Shown: positions 48,340 to 60,858, counted from the stretch's first letter. The stretch: 64,000 bases of DNA from Aspidiotus rigidus (GCA_035079385.1 JAVHKY010000004.1:16399001-16463000), one strand, 5' to 3'. Translations and numbers: made by a program. The notes: a model not told the origin generated them from the letters alone.

Positions 48340-49793
48340 AAGTGCTCCTTTATTGTAAGAATTTTTTCCTCCAAGAAACTCTTGATGCCGTTACTACATG
48401 GATAACCACAAGCATCTAAAACTTACTTCGTCATCTCCCATTCCTGCCTTTCCATCTCTTTCCTTACAAAATTTTCAAATCTCCTCTCGCAATTATTTTG
48501 ATCAAAAACTCGCCTGGACTCACCACATCAAAATTCTCAAAGCTAAATGCATTCGTGCTTTGAATATAGTACAATTCACCTCTCACCCTAGTTCCAAAGG
48601 CCGCGACAAAGAAACTTCATCTTTACAAGAGTCTTATCCGCTCGCGGCTAAATTACAGAGCACCGGTCTCTCTCTTTGCTAACACCATTCAAACCTCTTC
48701 CCTGAGGATGGTCTCGGGAGCCTTTCGAACAAGTCCTAAATCTAGTTTATGCGCTGAAGCTGCCGAACCTCCTCTTCATTTTCGTCGACTCATTCTAACC
48801 ACTTACTTCTTAACAATTGTCCCTCAATTCCCTCATCTCCCCATTTTTAAATCCATCTTCAAACCAATCCGTCCCCAGAAATAAACATATTCTGCTTTAA
48901 TTCGAACACTTCCTCAAAGAACCTTTCCGGTCAACTCGCTTTTACCTATTTACGTGTCATCTCCACCTTGGAAACACCCAACCAACCATCCGTTTAAATC
49001 TCACAGAAATCCCAAAATTGAACAGTACTTAATTCGAACATCCTGATCACACTTTCTGTCTAGAACAAAACGGCCTACGCATCATATTCCATACACGGAC
49101 CCATCGTCTCCCATCACATCTCTAACACAGCCTCCATATTTACTGCCGAATTGATGGCAATATTCACCCATCCTTCCCGCCTCTCTCAACTCCCTCCTTG
49201 GGCCAAATTCTCCTCCTCACAGACTCACTTTCTTCACTGCACTTCCTCATTGACCGATATACTACTAACCTTCTCATACAAGAACGCTCCTCACGTTCCA
49301 AACTCTAACCTGAATTAACAAACCTGGCCATATTGGCCCACCCGAACATGACGTGGTAGACCAGGCAGCAAAACTAGCCACCACCTTCGATACTATCATT
49401 GATCATACTTCCGTCCCTGTCAGTGATTATAAAAATCACTACCCTTTCACACATCTTAGATTCTTGGACCAAACTCTGGCACCATTATCACCAGATTAAG
49501 AATAGGCCATACTTGAATCACACACGCACATCTCATTGACCGAAACTTCCCATCACCCGCATCCTGCCATCGCTTTCACGAACCCAATCTAAACGTTGAT
49601 CGGTTTTTCTGATGCCCTGTACTCCAAAACTTCTGCTCTTCATTAAATGTCCCCTCTTCCCTCTTCCAAGCTCTCAAAAACAAATATTTAATTATTATTT
49701 TCCTTTTTATATTATTCTTTCGTATATTCTTGCATTCCGAGCTAATGGTCCTAGTGCAGCTTAAATGCTCATTAAACAAATAAATAAATAAAT
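48340..49793 (+). pseudogene. LINE fragment, reverse transcriptase C-part to 3' tail
   Basis: Plus-strand pieces in several frames: FDQKLAWTHHIKILKAKCIR (48398-48682), then AFRTSPKSSLCAEAAEPPL, an RNase H remnant and GHIGPPEHDVVDQAAKLA near 49333. The 3' end is GCTTAAATGCTCATTAAACA followed by (AAAT)n at 49770-49793. It is clearly related to the copy at 62.4-64 kb but carries many frameshifts and stops. Confidence 0.75.
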
Positions 49794-49796
49794 TTT

Positions 49797-49990
49797 TTGG
49801 ACAGACTCGATTTTCATTCATTCGTACTGATTATCAATAATGGTCTGACACATGAGTTTCGTAAAATTGGATGTGGGATAGATGAGAGGGATAGGCGATC
49901 AGAGCATATGGCTCGTATTCATACTAATACGGCTAGGGAATTGATAGACCAAAGAAGAAGCAGAGTGCAAGGCACGCAAGATTTGAGGTA
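49797..49990 (+). other. Orphan exon-like ORF
   Basis: An open frame rich in charged residues (RKIGCGIDERDRRSEHMARI, then ARELIDQRRSRVQGTQDLR) ends at a good splice donor (TTTGAG followed by GTAAGAA). I do not recognise it and could not find partner exons, so it may be part of an unseen gene or chance. Confidence 0.2.
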
Positions 49991-49999
49991 AGAAATCGG

Positions 50000-51660
50000 T
50001 TATTGGATGACAAAATAATTTCATAAAAGGAAGTAGATGGCTATAACCACACTTAATTGTGGCGGAAGGAAGAAATTGCCACCAGACCATGGATTGTGTG
50101 GAAAATTAATGTTTAGCTTGATGAATAGACGTCGAATTTCTTCGTTGGAAGTAAGTTGTGTATCTGCCCGTCCACGGAGAGGGCACTCGGAAAAGCGTGA
50201 AGTGATTCCAGAAAGAGCCGACATTTTTGTGATTATATTAGTTTAAGGAGGTATAAAGAGCGACGGATATTATGATGATTTCGAGGTGATTCGTCTCATG
50301 CTTTTCATTCCTCACTTGAATGAAGAATGTATTACGTTTGCCTTTCACTTTCCTAATCTCGCAGTCTCTAATGACAGTGTATAAGCTCAATTTGAAGTTA
50401 TAATCATCCCACATGAAAATTTGGTACTTTCCGGTGCAGAATAAAGTCTGAATTTTCGTCCTCGTGATAAGGCGCATACTCTGGTACGAGATAACCACGT
50501 GCAAACTATTGAGCGCACCTTTTTCTTTGATAAATTTCAGAAAACTTATTGGTATAACATTTTTTCTGAAGAGCTTCACGACCATAAAGAGAGGTCGGCG
50601 GCTAACCATCCCGCTCTCGCGATGATTTTGTGAATGAAAGTGGAAAGCGTGGGTTTTACGCCTCAATCGAAATTTGTACTGGGGTTACTTTACATAATAT
50701 ATTAACGTATGAGAGCACACACACGCACACATATTGCGAAACCGAAAGAACGCGAAGTACGTTAGAAGTTTTTCACCCGCAAAAGCTCACTTTCTATGCT
50801 ACGTCACGAGAATTTTCGCGGATAAAATACACAAGCAGAATATTTACGACTCGTCACCTTCGTATGGTAATAGATTATATTCAGCGTTCATTTTTCCACA
50901 AATAGGCGACATTTACGAATTTATCAATCGCCCACCCTTATTCTCTTTTCGATACATCTTTGTACATAGTTTTTGGGGTAAGTGCGAACAAATTGAAGGA
51001 TGAACTTCTCTCGAAAGTTAATCAAGTAATTTTTATTTTCGAAATACGACAGGGTGCGAATTTATGTGCACATGGTGTACCGGCCACTCTCTATTCCTTC
51101 TTTCGACAAAAGTTTAAGCATTCATCTTTCAAAATTGTGGTGTATAAAAAAATCGGATAACTTGTGAGATGAAGTCTTGGGACTGAAAACATTGAGTAGC
51201 GCGGTTATTCTGAAAAAGATTCGCATTATATTTTACTGTAAATATTATCACTACGCTGAACGAAGGAAGAAGGACTTCTTATGATGACTTAAGAACAAAT
51301 TCTGGCCTTATCAAAACTTTTATGAAGTCCTCACTTCGTCAAATAGATATACTGGATACGAGCATGGTTCGGAAAAACTTCTCTTTTTAAGCCATAGATT
51401 TGAATTCACCGACTCACTAAATTATTCATAGAATAACCTGCTTTCCAAGATAAGAAGCTGTTATAGTTTCATAGGAAAATAAGTGTTCACACGCACACGT
51501 TAGAAGAGTGGTAAGTAGTTTTTATTAGTTGATAGAAATGACATTTAAGGCTCACCACTGATTATAAAAGCGAAAGGAACCATGTAATGTTACCTATTAT
51601 ATTTTCGAGTACTTTTCAAAAGAATTATAGGTAATGGGTATAATTATCATCCTTACCGGC
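50000..51660. other. No supported gene
   Basis: Several short overlapping ORFs on both strands, none with a family resemblance. A (CA)n-like tract lies near 50717-50732. Confidence 0.4.
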
Positions 51661-51664
51661 TTAC

Positions 51665-51807
51665 TTGTTGATTGAAAGTTTTCATTTTCATCTCGGGTTT
51701 CACTGGGTGTTTTATCAAAATATATACTATCCGTGTCCGTTTCTGACCCACTTTGCTTATCGTTAGGTACCTCGCCTGATTGAGAAAACGAATATGCGTT
51801 GTATTTT
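51665..51807 (-). CDS. Probable downstream exon of the secreted protein gene at 58.4-59.0 kb
   Basis: Bounded by a strong acceptor (TTTTTTCAG) and a donor (CAACAA followed by GTAAGC). Its phase fits the donor at 58404 exactly: the two leftover bases AG plus A give Arg, and the frame stays open. It encodes an acidic, Ser- and Asp-rich stretch (SGSETDTDSIYFDKTPSETR). The link is inferred from phase and strand only. The intron would be 6.6 kb and contains two mobile elements. Confidence 0.35.
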
Positions 51808-52233
51808 CTGAAAAAATATAAGGAGAGAAATGAGTAAGACATTGAGGGTTATTTATAACACTGTAGTGTCCGAAAACTTCGAAGGTGGTTAGATTTTATA
51901 AAATTTATTTTCATTTGAGATACAGAACGGAAAGAAAGATTAAGGGATGCCACATTATTTGAGGAGAATAATGAACCAATCAAAATACAAATCTTCAGAA
52001 GTTTTTCTACAGATGCGTCTTTAAAAATGGGACGAGACGCCCTTTGATGCTGATTTTAAATTATCCCATTTCGATCTAGATTTGACGGGCGTATCTAGAA
52101 GACCGGAGTCTGACAAGAATCGTGCGATCCGCTAAAGATTAAAATACGTGCCGAAGTAAATGAGAAGAACAAAAGCTACATGTGGGCGAAAAATAAATGT
52201 ATTGAGAGAAATTTATGATTGAACAGATGATAA

Positions 52234-52241
<8 letters not shown>

Positions 52242-52278
<37 letters not shown>
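52242..52278. repeat. (TA)n microsatellite
   Basis: Alternating TA run with one TG interruption, just before mobile element copy 2. Confidence 0.85.
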
Positions 52279-52309
52279 GAATAATAACAATGAGAGGAAG
52301 AAAATAAAA

Positions 52310-52945
52310 TGACGGCTTCCTTAACGAAGTTAAACGAGGAACGCAGGGAACCTGTTTCATGATTCGAATGAGATTTGGTATTGAAAATTCAAGGAAGCCT
52401 AGATTTGGAGAAAGGTAGTAAAAAGAAGGCCTAGACCAACTATTAGTGTAATATAATATAGTTGGATAAATCAGGTTCCTTGTTAAAATTTCCACTCTTG
52501 AGCTATATATGATAGTATATTATATAGCTCGAGAGTCAAAAATTTTCTAAGTCCCCCTCCTATCATATATAGCTCGACAGTCGAAATTTTTCTACGTCCC
52601 CCTTCTATCATATATAGCTCGAGAGTCGAAATTTTTTCAAGTCCCCCTCCTATCATCTATAGCTCGAGAGTCGAAATTTTTTCCAAGTCCCTCTCCTATC
52701 ATGTATGGCTCGAGAGTCGAAATTTTTCTAAGTCCCTCTCCTATCATATATGGCTCGAGAGTCGAAATTTTTGTAAGTCCCCCTCCTATCATCTACTCGA
52801 GAGTCGAAATTTTTTCTAAGTCCCTCTCCTATCATATATGGCTCGAGGGTCGAAATTTTTCCAAGTTTTTCGCTGGACGGCGCACGGCGCACGGCAGATT
52901 TCTCAAATAGCCCCCCGTAAAACAGGTTCCCTGTTAAAATGTACC
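52310..52945 (-). mobile_element. Minisatellite-bearing TIR element, copy 2
   Basis: Inverted relative to copy 1. It begins with CTTCCTTAACGAAGTTAAAC, then GGAACCTGTTTCATG and a shared subterminal segment (GGTATTGAAAATTCAAGGAAG). The 45-bp units follow from about 52490 to 52865 (about eight), then CGGCGCACGGCGCACGGC and the end AAAACAGGTTCCCTGTTAAAAT. Near 52505-52540 the array reverses briefly, making a local palindrome. Confidence 0.75.
52490..52865 (-). repeat. 45-bp minisatellite array in copy 2
   Basis: About eight units containing CTATCATATATAGCTCGAGA and TCGAAATTTTT, the inverse of the array at 6035-6395, with small length differences. One unit near 52795 has lost part of the AGCT segment. 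Confidence 0.85.
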
Positions 52946-54986
52946 AGGCAAGGCTTGGAATTATTCAGAAAACGGACAAAAATAAATCTCTAAGATCATC
53001 GAAGTCCTTCTATAGCCAGACACGTTATCACGGGTATAAACAAAAATGAGAAGTGAAAGTAATTGAAAATTGGAGAAGAAATGAGTGTGATGTAATAAAA
53101 AAGAGTGAGGAAAGGTGCGAAAGAAAGAAAGAGTAATCCAATGATATAAACAGTTTCCCGGCCATCGTTGGCACGTTCAGACCCTACCGACACGTCCTCT
53201 AATGACTCGGGATATCTGGCTCTGTTGGCACCCTCAGGTCCGCCAGAGCTCAGAAGGGATGCGACACGATCTGGGACTTTGGCATAATATATTGGCACAC
53301 CCAGCACGTCCGCGAATAGTCAAGACTGTGTTTTAAAATCATGCCTATTCATTTTTTTGCGAGTTAAACATTGCCACGCCAGTAAAATAAATTACATGCA
53401 TGGGACATAATTAAAAGATAAAATGCACATAGAATAAATAAAGTGCGTCAGTCAGAGGAGATAGAACAACGGCTCGCCTTCTCCTAACGAACAGGGCCAT
53501 AGGCTCACCTGATTCGAAAATGTAATTTTAGGGCCAGTGTCCACCTCGGACTGATGCTAATCTTATACTCGGAAGGCCGAAAAGGAGAGACATATCAAAA
53601 AAAAATAATAATAATAATACTAATAATGATGACGATGATAGAAACACCCAGTAATATGTTCGTGCTGGCTTGCATAGAGAACTTCGGAAAAAAAAAAAAA
53701 AAAATAGGTAATAATAAATAAAATAAAATAGAATACGGGGATCGTGATAAATAAGTAGACAAGAGTGAATATAACCCAAAAGATCATCCAGATAGATCAT
53801 CCAGATAATTAAATAGCAAGTAATGAGTTTAACACACCCGATTCAATTTCATCCAGCGACGTGTGCACTTCGCCGAACGCTAAAAATCCTAGACTGATAT
53901 ATTAATTAGCAAGTAATAAAAAAAAAAAACTAATAATCATGGGGAAAGATTTAAAAAGTGTACAGAAGTGAAAAGTTGATCAAGATAACGTAGAAGGTAG
54001 ATAATAAAAAAAAAAACCGAAATCGAAGTAGGTGAGGGGAAAATGCGAACTAAAATTGTAAGCGAATAATGCCCAATAAGATAATGATAGGGCAAACAAA
54101 AAATTACAAATATAAAAATAAGAATAAAAATAGCGACAGATAGAGAAACAAACTGCTGGCGGGCCAATTTGGAACCGATGGATTTGACACGACGGAACTT
54201 CGACGAACCTTCGACTGATGAATGAATTTTGGCGCGATCGTCGAATTGATTTCCGAACGACACAACGGATGATGGTAAATTCCGAGAAGAAGAAGAAGGA
54301 CACGGCAACCATGATACAATCCGACGATGGTAAAAGATGAGGAAGAACGAGAGGCAGGATTTCCATGAGCACATACATGCAAATGCCAAGCACCAGCTGC
54401 TCACAGGAGTTGGTGTAGTTGAACTTCGCAGCTAGGCTTTCTCAGGTGTTACGAGGCCATTTTCGGCTTTTTTTTGGGGGGGGGGAATGATCTCCCCGAA
54501 GATGAGGCGGCCTAGCCGACATGGTGTTTACCGACAACACTGCGCTTAAATAAACAAAGTCCTCCAAAGAAACGTTCTTCCGGTCGCGGTACGAAGGAAT
54601 TCGTAACTCAATAGAAACGCGGAAATTCGGATATAACAGAGGGCGGACAATTCAAATTTGAAACACACTTCTTTCGATAAGCAATCGCACGTAACTCTCC
54701 TGTATCACAGGCGCGCGTGAGAAAAATACGGATCGATTCACTTTCAACATTTCTGATGATTTAACCGACAAATAAACAGTTTCCAAATTTCCAGCACAAT
54801 ACGGAGCAAGTGAATTAAAAAATTTTTTAGCGGTCAAACGCGCTATTCGACGATACGTGCGGTGAATGATAAATTCAGAATTTTCAATAACTTACGGGAT
54901 GCGCGAATTCGATCCAGAGCACAACACCCTCGATAAATATCCGCGCGTAATTTGTTAAAATTACACCGTATGACAAAATCAATCAC
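52946..54986. other. Gene-poor stretch with weak ORFs
   Basis: Overlapping ORFs at 53937-54404 (minus) stay open in three frames because of low-complexity text and have no domain. A less biased minus segment at about 53155-53310 (LLSSGGPEGANRARYPESLE) may be an old exon or a transposon scrap; I cannot identify it. Poly(A) runs occur at 53689-53704 and near 53928. Confidence 0.4.
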
Positions 54987-55435
54987 ATGGCGAGTCGATT
55001 TAGAACGGGCAAACTTTGGGTAAAACCGAAATTACGAATATATGTACTGAACTACAGAACTACAAGCATTTATGCCGCTCGCTTAAACCAGACTATCATC
55101 GCCAGTTCGAGACTGCCGCCGCATATCCTCGAAAAGTCTAACGACACTCGAATCCCTACCCCTCATGTTCGCGCATAAAGAAAAGAATACACCCGTCATT
55201 GGCGGAATCGATAAGAACTAGATCATCCTACTCCGAGGATTGGCCAAAATCGAGAGGTCCGATGCGAGGAAGAGGGAAAACGGCCGGTTTTCGGCACATG
55301 AAGTCGGAAGATGAGGTCAGAAAGCAAAAATCTGTTGGTTCCAGACAATTTGCACCAAAATTTCAAACTGTTTCAGAGAACTATTAAACAGAAGGTGAAG
55401 AAGAAAAAAAAGACTGTCGGAAGCTGAAGTACTAA

Positions 55436-55436
<1 letters not shown>

Positions 55437-55522
<86 letters not shown>
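55437..55522. repeat. (GA)n microsatellite
   Basis: About 43 consecutive GA dinucleotides. A 113-codon minus ORF across it (long SL repeat) is an artefact. Long GA tracts can bind GAGA factor in insects, but nothing here shows that. Confidence 0.95.
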
Positions 55523-55526
<4 letters not shown>

Positions 55527-55757
55527 TTGGTGCCAATTGCGAATCTGTTGAAAATCATCTCATATGGACCGACTACGGCGGGATAAGCCTCCGCTTCCCT
55601 CGAGAACCAAGTTCCTTGAGAAGACGAAGACCCAAACCGACATCGGCACGATTGATAATGAATGGTGGTGGTCGAAAGACAAAGAAAATTAGAGAGAGAA
55701 GTCCAGACCCCCACGAACCGCCGACTAACGCTGAACTCTGGTACAATTGGGGCAGTT
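55523..55757 (+). other. Exon-like ORF after the GA tract
   Basis: An Arg- and Pro-rich open stretch (PREPSSLRRRRPKPTS, then RSPDPHEPPTNAELWYNWGS) ends at a good donor (GGGGCAGTTC followed by GTAAGT). Not recognised; no partner exon identified. Confidence 0.2.
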
Positions 55758-56987
55758 CGTAAGTGAAAAGTTTTTTTTACGAAATGTGTCGGAGTGAAAT
55801 AAAAATTTGAATCTAAATGAAGCCTACATCCTCCGTACCTCTACGCCGACAGCTGCTGGTACATGAGAAGAACTAATGTTAAATTCTCGGAAGACGGAGA
55901 GTTGTTGGAAATACGTCGATAAATCGCGCCTAGAAAAGTACGAGACCCTACTTGGGTAGTGGCGATACCGGTACGCGATAACAGCCATGCTGTTACGCGG
56001 TGGCGATATTGCTTCATGGTCTTGAAGAACACTCGTGACGACGGCAAAAGGAATAAAACCACCCGGTCCATCATGCGTAAACTTATATACCTTGTCCTTT
56101 TAAGAGAAGGAAAAAATTAAAGATCATCAATTTAGAAGCTCGAAATTTTGCGACACCACAACACTGTAAAATTTACCAGGTCTTCTATCTACAGCATAAT
56201 AACGATCCCCTTCTCATTTTCCTATTGATAAATATAAGTCATATTGAGATCCGATTGATAGTAAATAGAGAATCTTTAAAAGCAATCTAGGTACGTTCTG
56301 AGATGAATTAACCATTAGAGAATTGTTCGATTTTCACAAACGACCGTTTTGATAAATATTTTCTCATGTTTCCTCCACAATACCTCGTTTAAATCTAAAG
56401 CATTATATTTAAAGGAATTCCTCAGCAATCAGCAGCTATAGCAAGTAATTTCATGGTTGGATAAAAATATCTGGGGGGGGGAGAGGAATATTTTGCCTCG
56501 TACGATTTGAGAAATGATATCTGGTGAAAGGAGTGAAGTCCTAAGTGAGAAATATTTATATTCAGTGCTTGCAGGATCTACAAGGGTTCTTGAAAACTGT
56601 AGAATACATGAGGTTTTGTTACAATACATAATTATGTATAATGTCATTATGTCTTATGGTTTTAAAATGCCCACCTTGGAATCGCAATTGCTATACATAT
56701 GACGTGATCATGGTGACATCATTGGTATCAAAACAGATTTTTTTCAAGTCCTATCAAAGTTAAATTATCGCTCTCTTTCTGTCAAGTAGTCTATAGCCTC
56801 TACAGGAAATAAGTCAAAGACAGTTCAAAAATAACACAATCGCGTCTCGGTGTCATCATGGTGACGTCACTGATACGGGAGACAGATTTTTCGAATGAGA
56901 CCCAATACAAATCGAAAGAAGAGAACGAGACTATAGCAGCACCTCTTTCGGGAGAACTCCTTAAAATATCTAACTATATGAGCTATT

Positions 56988-57220
56988 CAAAATTATTTTA
57001 TTTTTGGCTCTGCCCGCACATATTACAAATTATAGGCTTAACGTTTCGGCTGACCCGCAGCCTTCATCAGAAGCTAAAAATACAATGAGGTGAAATTTAT
57101 ACGGTCATGAAAGTTATTTAAATGAGTCAAAATAATGTCAAAATTAGAATTGTCAATAATAAAAAAACTGTCATCCACATATTTCTTAATAAATTTAATC
57201 TTGTCATTTAAATAACTTTC
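56988..57220 (-). mobile_element. Penelope-like element, inverted 5' fragment with terminal repeat
   Basis: Read on the minus strand, a reverse transcriptase palm piece with the catalytic motif KYVDDSFFI (within 57100-57190) continues to NNFHDRINFT. It then jumps directly into the element's terminal repeat (56988-57081). The segment 57092-57120 is the inverse of 57205-57248, so the element's halves are head to head. An internally deleted copy inverted against the main copy is the simplest reading. Confidence 0.75.
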
Positions 57221-58306
57221 ATGACCGTGAGACCGTATAAATTTCACTTTTGAAAAAAGCCCTAATTGTTTGAATTTTCTGGACATAACTTTTATTCGAA
57301 ATAATGATAATATTATTTTTCGACATTTTACTAAGCCTACTTCAACTGGCAGAATAATTCATTTTCTTTCAAACCAGCCTTTTCACCACAAACGAAACTC
57401 AATAATTAATATGATGCATAATTGGTTAAATATGTCTAGTCCTGTCTTCCACAATGAGATAATCTTAGAATTAACGGATGTTTTGAAAAATAATGGTTAC
57501 CCGTTGACTTTTATAAATTGTGTAGTTAATAATAATAAGTTGAAAAAGACTAATATTATGCATAATCCTACGTTTAATTGGAATTGTACGAGTAATAAGA
57601 AAATGAAGAAGTTTTTTTCTCTCCCTTTTGTAGGCCAAAGTAGTCTATTTTTGAAGAAATATTTACAAAGCATGAAGGATGATATTGGCATAGCTTTTGA
57701 AAATTACAATACGCTAGGTAAACTATGTTTCACTAAAACTAAAGATCCTGTTTCTAAATCCTTTTGTTCTGAATTGATTTACAGTATCCCATGTAACGAC
57801 TGCACTGGTCATTACGTGGGAGAGACAAGCCAATATCTTCACAAAAGGCTTTATCAACATAAATATGATGTACAGCGAATTAATAATAATAGTTCTAGTA
57901 TTCACGAAGGTACTGCTTTGGTCCAGCATGTCAAGTTTAATAATCACAGTTTTAATTTTGATACCTAATATTAGTATTCTTGCTAAAGAAAATAATAATC
58001 GTAAGCGTAAATTAAGGGAGGCCGTAGAGATAGGTAATGAAGAATAAAAATAATGTTAATTTCAAAACGGATACGGATAAACTGGGTACCCGTGTATGGT
58101 ACAGTTATTTCGTACTTGTATCCCTAATGCTTGTTTATCTTTGTTCGATCTGTTATGATTCATCTTTCACACTGTTTTTTCGTTGTTCTACCCGTTTTTT
58201 CTTCATTGTATTTTTAGCTTCTGATGAAGGCTGCAGGTCAGCCGAAACGTTAAGCCTATAATTTGTAATATGTGCGGGCAGAGCCAAAAATAAAATAATT
58301 TTGAAT
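57205..58306 (+). mobile_element. Penelope-like retroelement: RT C-terminus, GIY-YIG endonuclease, 3' terminal repeat
   Basis: Penelope-like elements encode a reverse transcriptase joined to a GIY-YIG nuclease and insert by target-primed synthesis. The open stretch 57249-57968 contains NCLNFLDITFIRNND and FTKPTSTGRIIHFLSNQP, typical of the RT end, then the endonuclease entry IPCNDCTGHYVGETSQYL with R and H (KRLYQHKYD). The frame shifts near 57960: the continuation SILAKENNNRKRKLREA is in another frame, followed by a stop. The element is therefore defective and 5'-truncated. The terminal repeat at 58208-58306 carries the hammerhead-like motif. Confidence 0.87.
58221..58250 (+). ncRNA. Hammerhead-ribozyme-like motif in Penelope terminal repeat
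   Basis: CTGATGA (58221-58227) is followed by a stem GGCTG/CAGCC (58229-58233 with 58239-58243) and loop CAGGT, then GAAA (58244-58247) and CGTT. CUGAUGA, helix II and GAAA in this order are the hammerhead core, which Penelope-like elements are known to carry in their terminal repeats. One extra A at 58228 departs from the canonical core, and I could not place helices I and III. Inverted copies with a one-base loop change lie at about 57041-57070 and 61152-61183. Confidence 0.5.
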
Positions 58307-58404
58307 AATGAAATTTCCTTGCACGAAAAAATTGTTTTGGATTTTACTTAGATGAGCTATGAAAAGCATTTAAAAATCAAGTTACGCACAATCACATGGC
58401 TTAC

Positions 58405-59045
58405 CTGCTTGCACTTTCATCGTTAGGAAAATCTAAACTTCTTCCAGTATCTATCCCTTCTCCGCTGCCTTTCAGTTTTAATAACAATTCGTTGGCGCGA
58501 TCGTTCCTCAAAATGTTCTGAAGTTCTTGGAAACGACCCGTATGTGATATACGCATCGATGGAACTGGTCGCCTCACCGAGTTCGGGTAATCTAATCTGA
58601 AGTAAGGGATGACAGGCTTCTGCACACCTGAACTGGGGTAGTACGATGACGAGCTTCCTACCATCCTCGCTACTTGATCGTACGATCTTAATCTACTCGG
58701 AACATTGGTTCGGTAGATGTACTTGTCTGGCGAATGTACAACCCGACCGTACACCGGCTTCGAACTCATAGCATTGCGCAATCTGGCCTGCGATTTCCAG
58801 CCGTAGGCAAAAGGTTCGTGAGGGTAGCGCGCTTTGTAACGAGTTGTCGGAGTCACGTCTGTCTTCTGATGCATTTCACGTTTCGTATGTCGCCACATTT
58901 TTCGTAGTTCATCGCAGCTCGGCTCTTTAGTCTCCTCCTCCTCCGAAGTGATAGTAATCACGCCGCCGTCTTCGCCATCCATTTTTGAGAACGCTAGTTG
59001 TGAAATTTCTATCAGGAAGAAGACCAAAAGATAACAGCGATACAT
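58405..59045 (-). CDS. Secreted protein of unknown function, signal-peptide exon
   Basis: The ATG at 59045 follows directly on an acceptor (ATATTTCAG) and opens with MYRCYLLVFFLIEISQLAFS, a good signal peptide. The mature part starts acidic (DGEDGGVITITSEEEETKE). A single Cys in SCDELRKMWRHTKREM follows, then a basic, Tyr- and Arg-rich region (RYKARYPHEPFAYGWKSQARL, split here only for description). The exon ends at a donor after GCAAGCAG, giving 213 codons plus two bases. No clear dibasic-amidation signals, so a neuropeptide precursor is possible but unproven. Upstream 5' exons are not placed. I do not recognise the family. Confidence 0.7.
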
Positions 59046-60858
59046 CTGAAATATAGAGAAGTGTATGAAAAATCGATGATTCACTGTAGGAAAATGTATT
59101 TCTACGCAAATGGAAGTGTGTACATATATAGATGCGACATAATGGTTCTTATTCGCGTTTACTTCGTTAAATGGGTACTTAATGCAGATTTTATGCTCTT
59201 GAACTCTCACGAATGAAACTTTGAAGAGCTATATCCATTCGCATACCATATCCTTACACCACTAATCTTGAAAACAATAATAGTCCACGAACGAGAGAGC
59301 AGATGACAAAAATCTCGATAAACAATAAGAATGCATACAAATTTTCTTGGAAATTTGACTTTCATGATCTCATTATCATATTCCTCATTTCGTCGAAGCA
59401 CTTTTCGCTGAAATAGGCTACTTGTAGATTTCTTCATCCTGCTCTTATCTGTAACTAGCAAGAAAGTTCAATTTGAAAAAATCTCGACGTTAATACTTAT
59501 CACCGTTGGCAGCTTCTATACTGAGTGGTACAGTGTACACAGCTTCGCTATTACAGTACTCGTACAATTTTGAGTTAGTGTTTATATGATCTGTTGAAAT
59601 ATAATGCCCACGCTCTGTCAAGTTTACCTCGATATAGCTATACTCACAGTAAGAACTTTAGCCGTCCATATTGATTGGTTTTCCACAAAAATAAAGGCCT
59701 ATCATTATTACCTATTATTAGCTTGTCGGATATTATCAACCTTTCTCTATTTATATACACAGAGACCATGCATTGCTTACCGATTTAATTGGTGTGGTAA
59801 ATCAGTTCCTGATGTATTGATTGGATTTTATTAGATTTTCAGTTTACAATACCTACTATTCAGAAAGGCGCAGCGATTTAAGGTACAATTTCATAAGTGC
59901 TTTGAATAAATGCTGGGTTATCAAACTTTTAATTTTACCGATAGTTACTTTTCTCAACACATGATGGTAAATTGCGATTCGAGGCCTACCCACGGTTATA
60001 GCCAGTATGACCAAATATACTCTTTCTAAGAGTATTCACTTCCTTTTTTGTTAAAAAAAAAGTACTCTTTCCTTCCTTCCAAAATTAGATATTATACTCT
60101 TTTTTCAAAAATAGGTATTCTTTTTTGGTTTTTAAACTCTTCTTGTAACAAAAGTAGGTACTCTTTTATAATTGGCTCTGGCGATCATCAACATCAGATT
60201 ATCAGAATTCATTCTTTCATCGCAGAAAAAATGGTGCTATCTTGATTAGTGGGGAACCATTCATGAAAACAAAGGCGCTCTTCAATTTTCCATGTGATTC
60301 GAGGCATGCAGGCGTTTATAAATGTAAGAATAAAGTGTCGTCACTCATCCAATTTCAATTCTCCGATATAACTGGGAAGTATTACCCGATACCAATTTCC
60401 GATGAAGAAAAAAATTTTACATTCGTAAAATTACTTCATCATTGAGGGTAAGTGAAGACCATCAATTTTTGTAAAATATTATTCTTGTATGTGCGGTGGT
60501 AATTCTTATAACATAATTTTGTAAATTATAGAATCTTATAGGTAACTCAAAAATTTGAATAAAATATTGATATGAAAAAAAGAAAAAAAAAGGAAGAGGT
60601 TAGAGAGTCAAAATCTGAAGGTAAATAAGAAGCTGTGCGGTTTGAATTGGTTTTTAAAGCTTGATAACTAACCCAATCTGTGTGTAGCCTACAGTTAGTA
60701 GAATAAATTTATGTGTAGTTAGTCGGATCAATTTATGTATAGTTAGTTGGGTTGTAGTGTCGAAGGGAAAAGTAGAATCAGTAATATTGATATTATAAGA
60801 TTATTGTGATTTAAAATGAATAACTGATTACTGAAGGAAAATTTCTACGTTTCAGAAA
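59046..60858. other. Intergenic region between divergent genes
   Basis: Lies between the secreted-protein exon (minus) and the next plus-strand gene, so both promoters and leader exons should be here. No promoter motif could be assigned. An acceptor (CGTTTCAG) ends at about 60856, just before the next gene's ATG. Confidence 0.4.

Noticed and set aside
53937..54404. Three overlapping minus ORFs of 92-155 codons
   Set aside because: Open in several frames at once through low-complexity T/C-rich text; no domain and no splice context.
55373..55714. 113-codon ORF with a long Ser-Leu repeat
   Set aside because: It reads through the (GA)n microsatellite.
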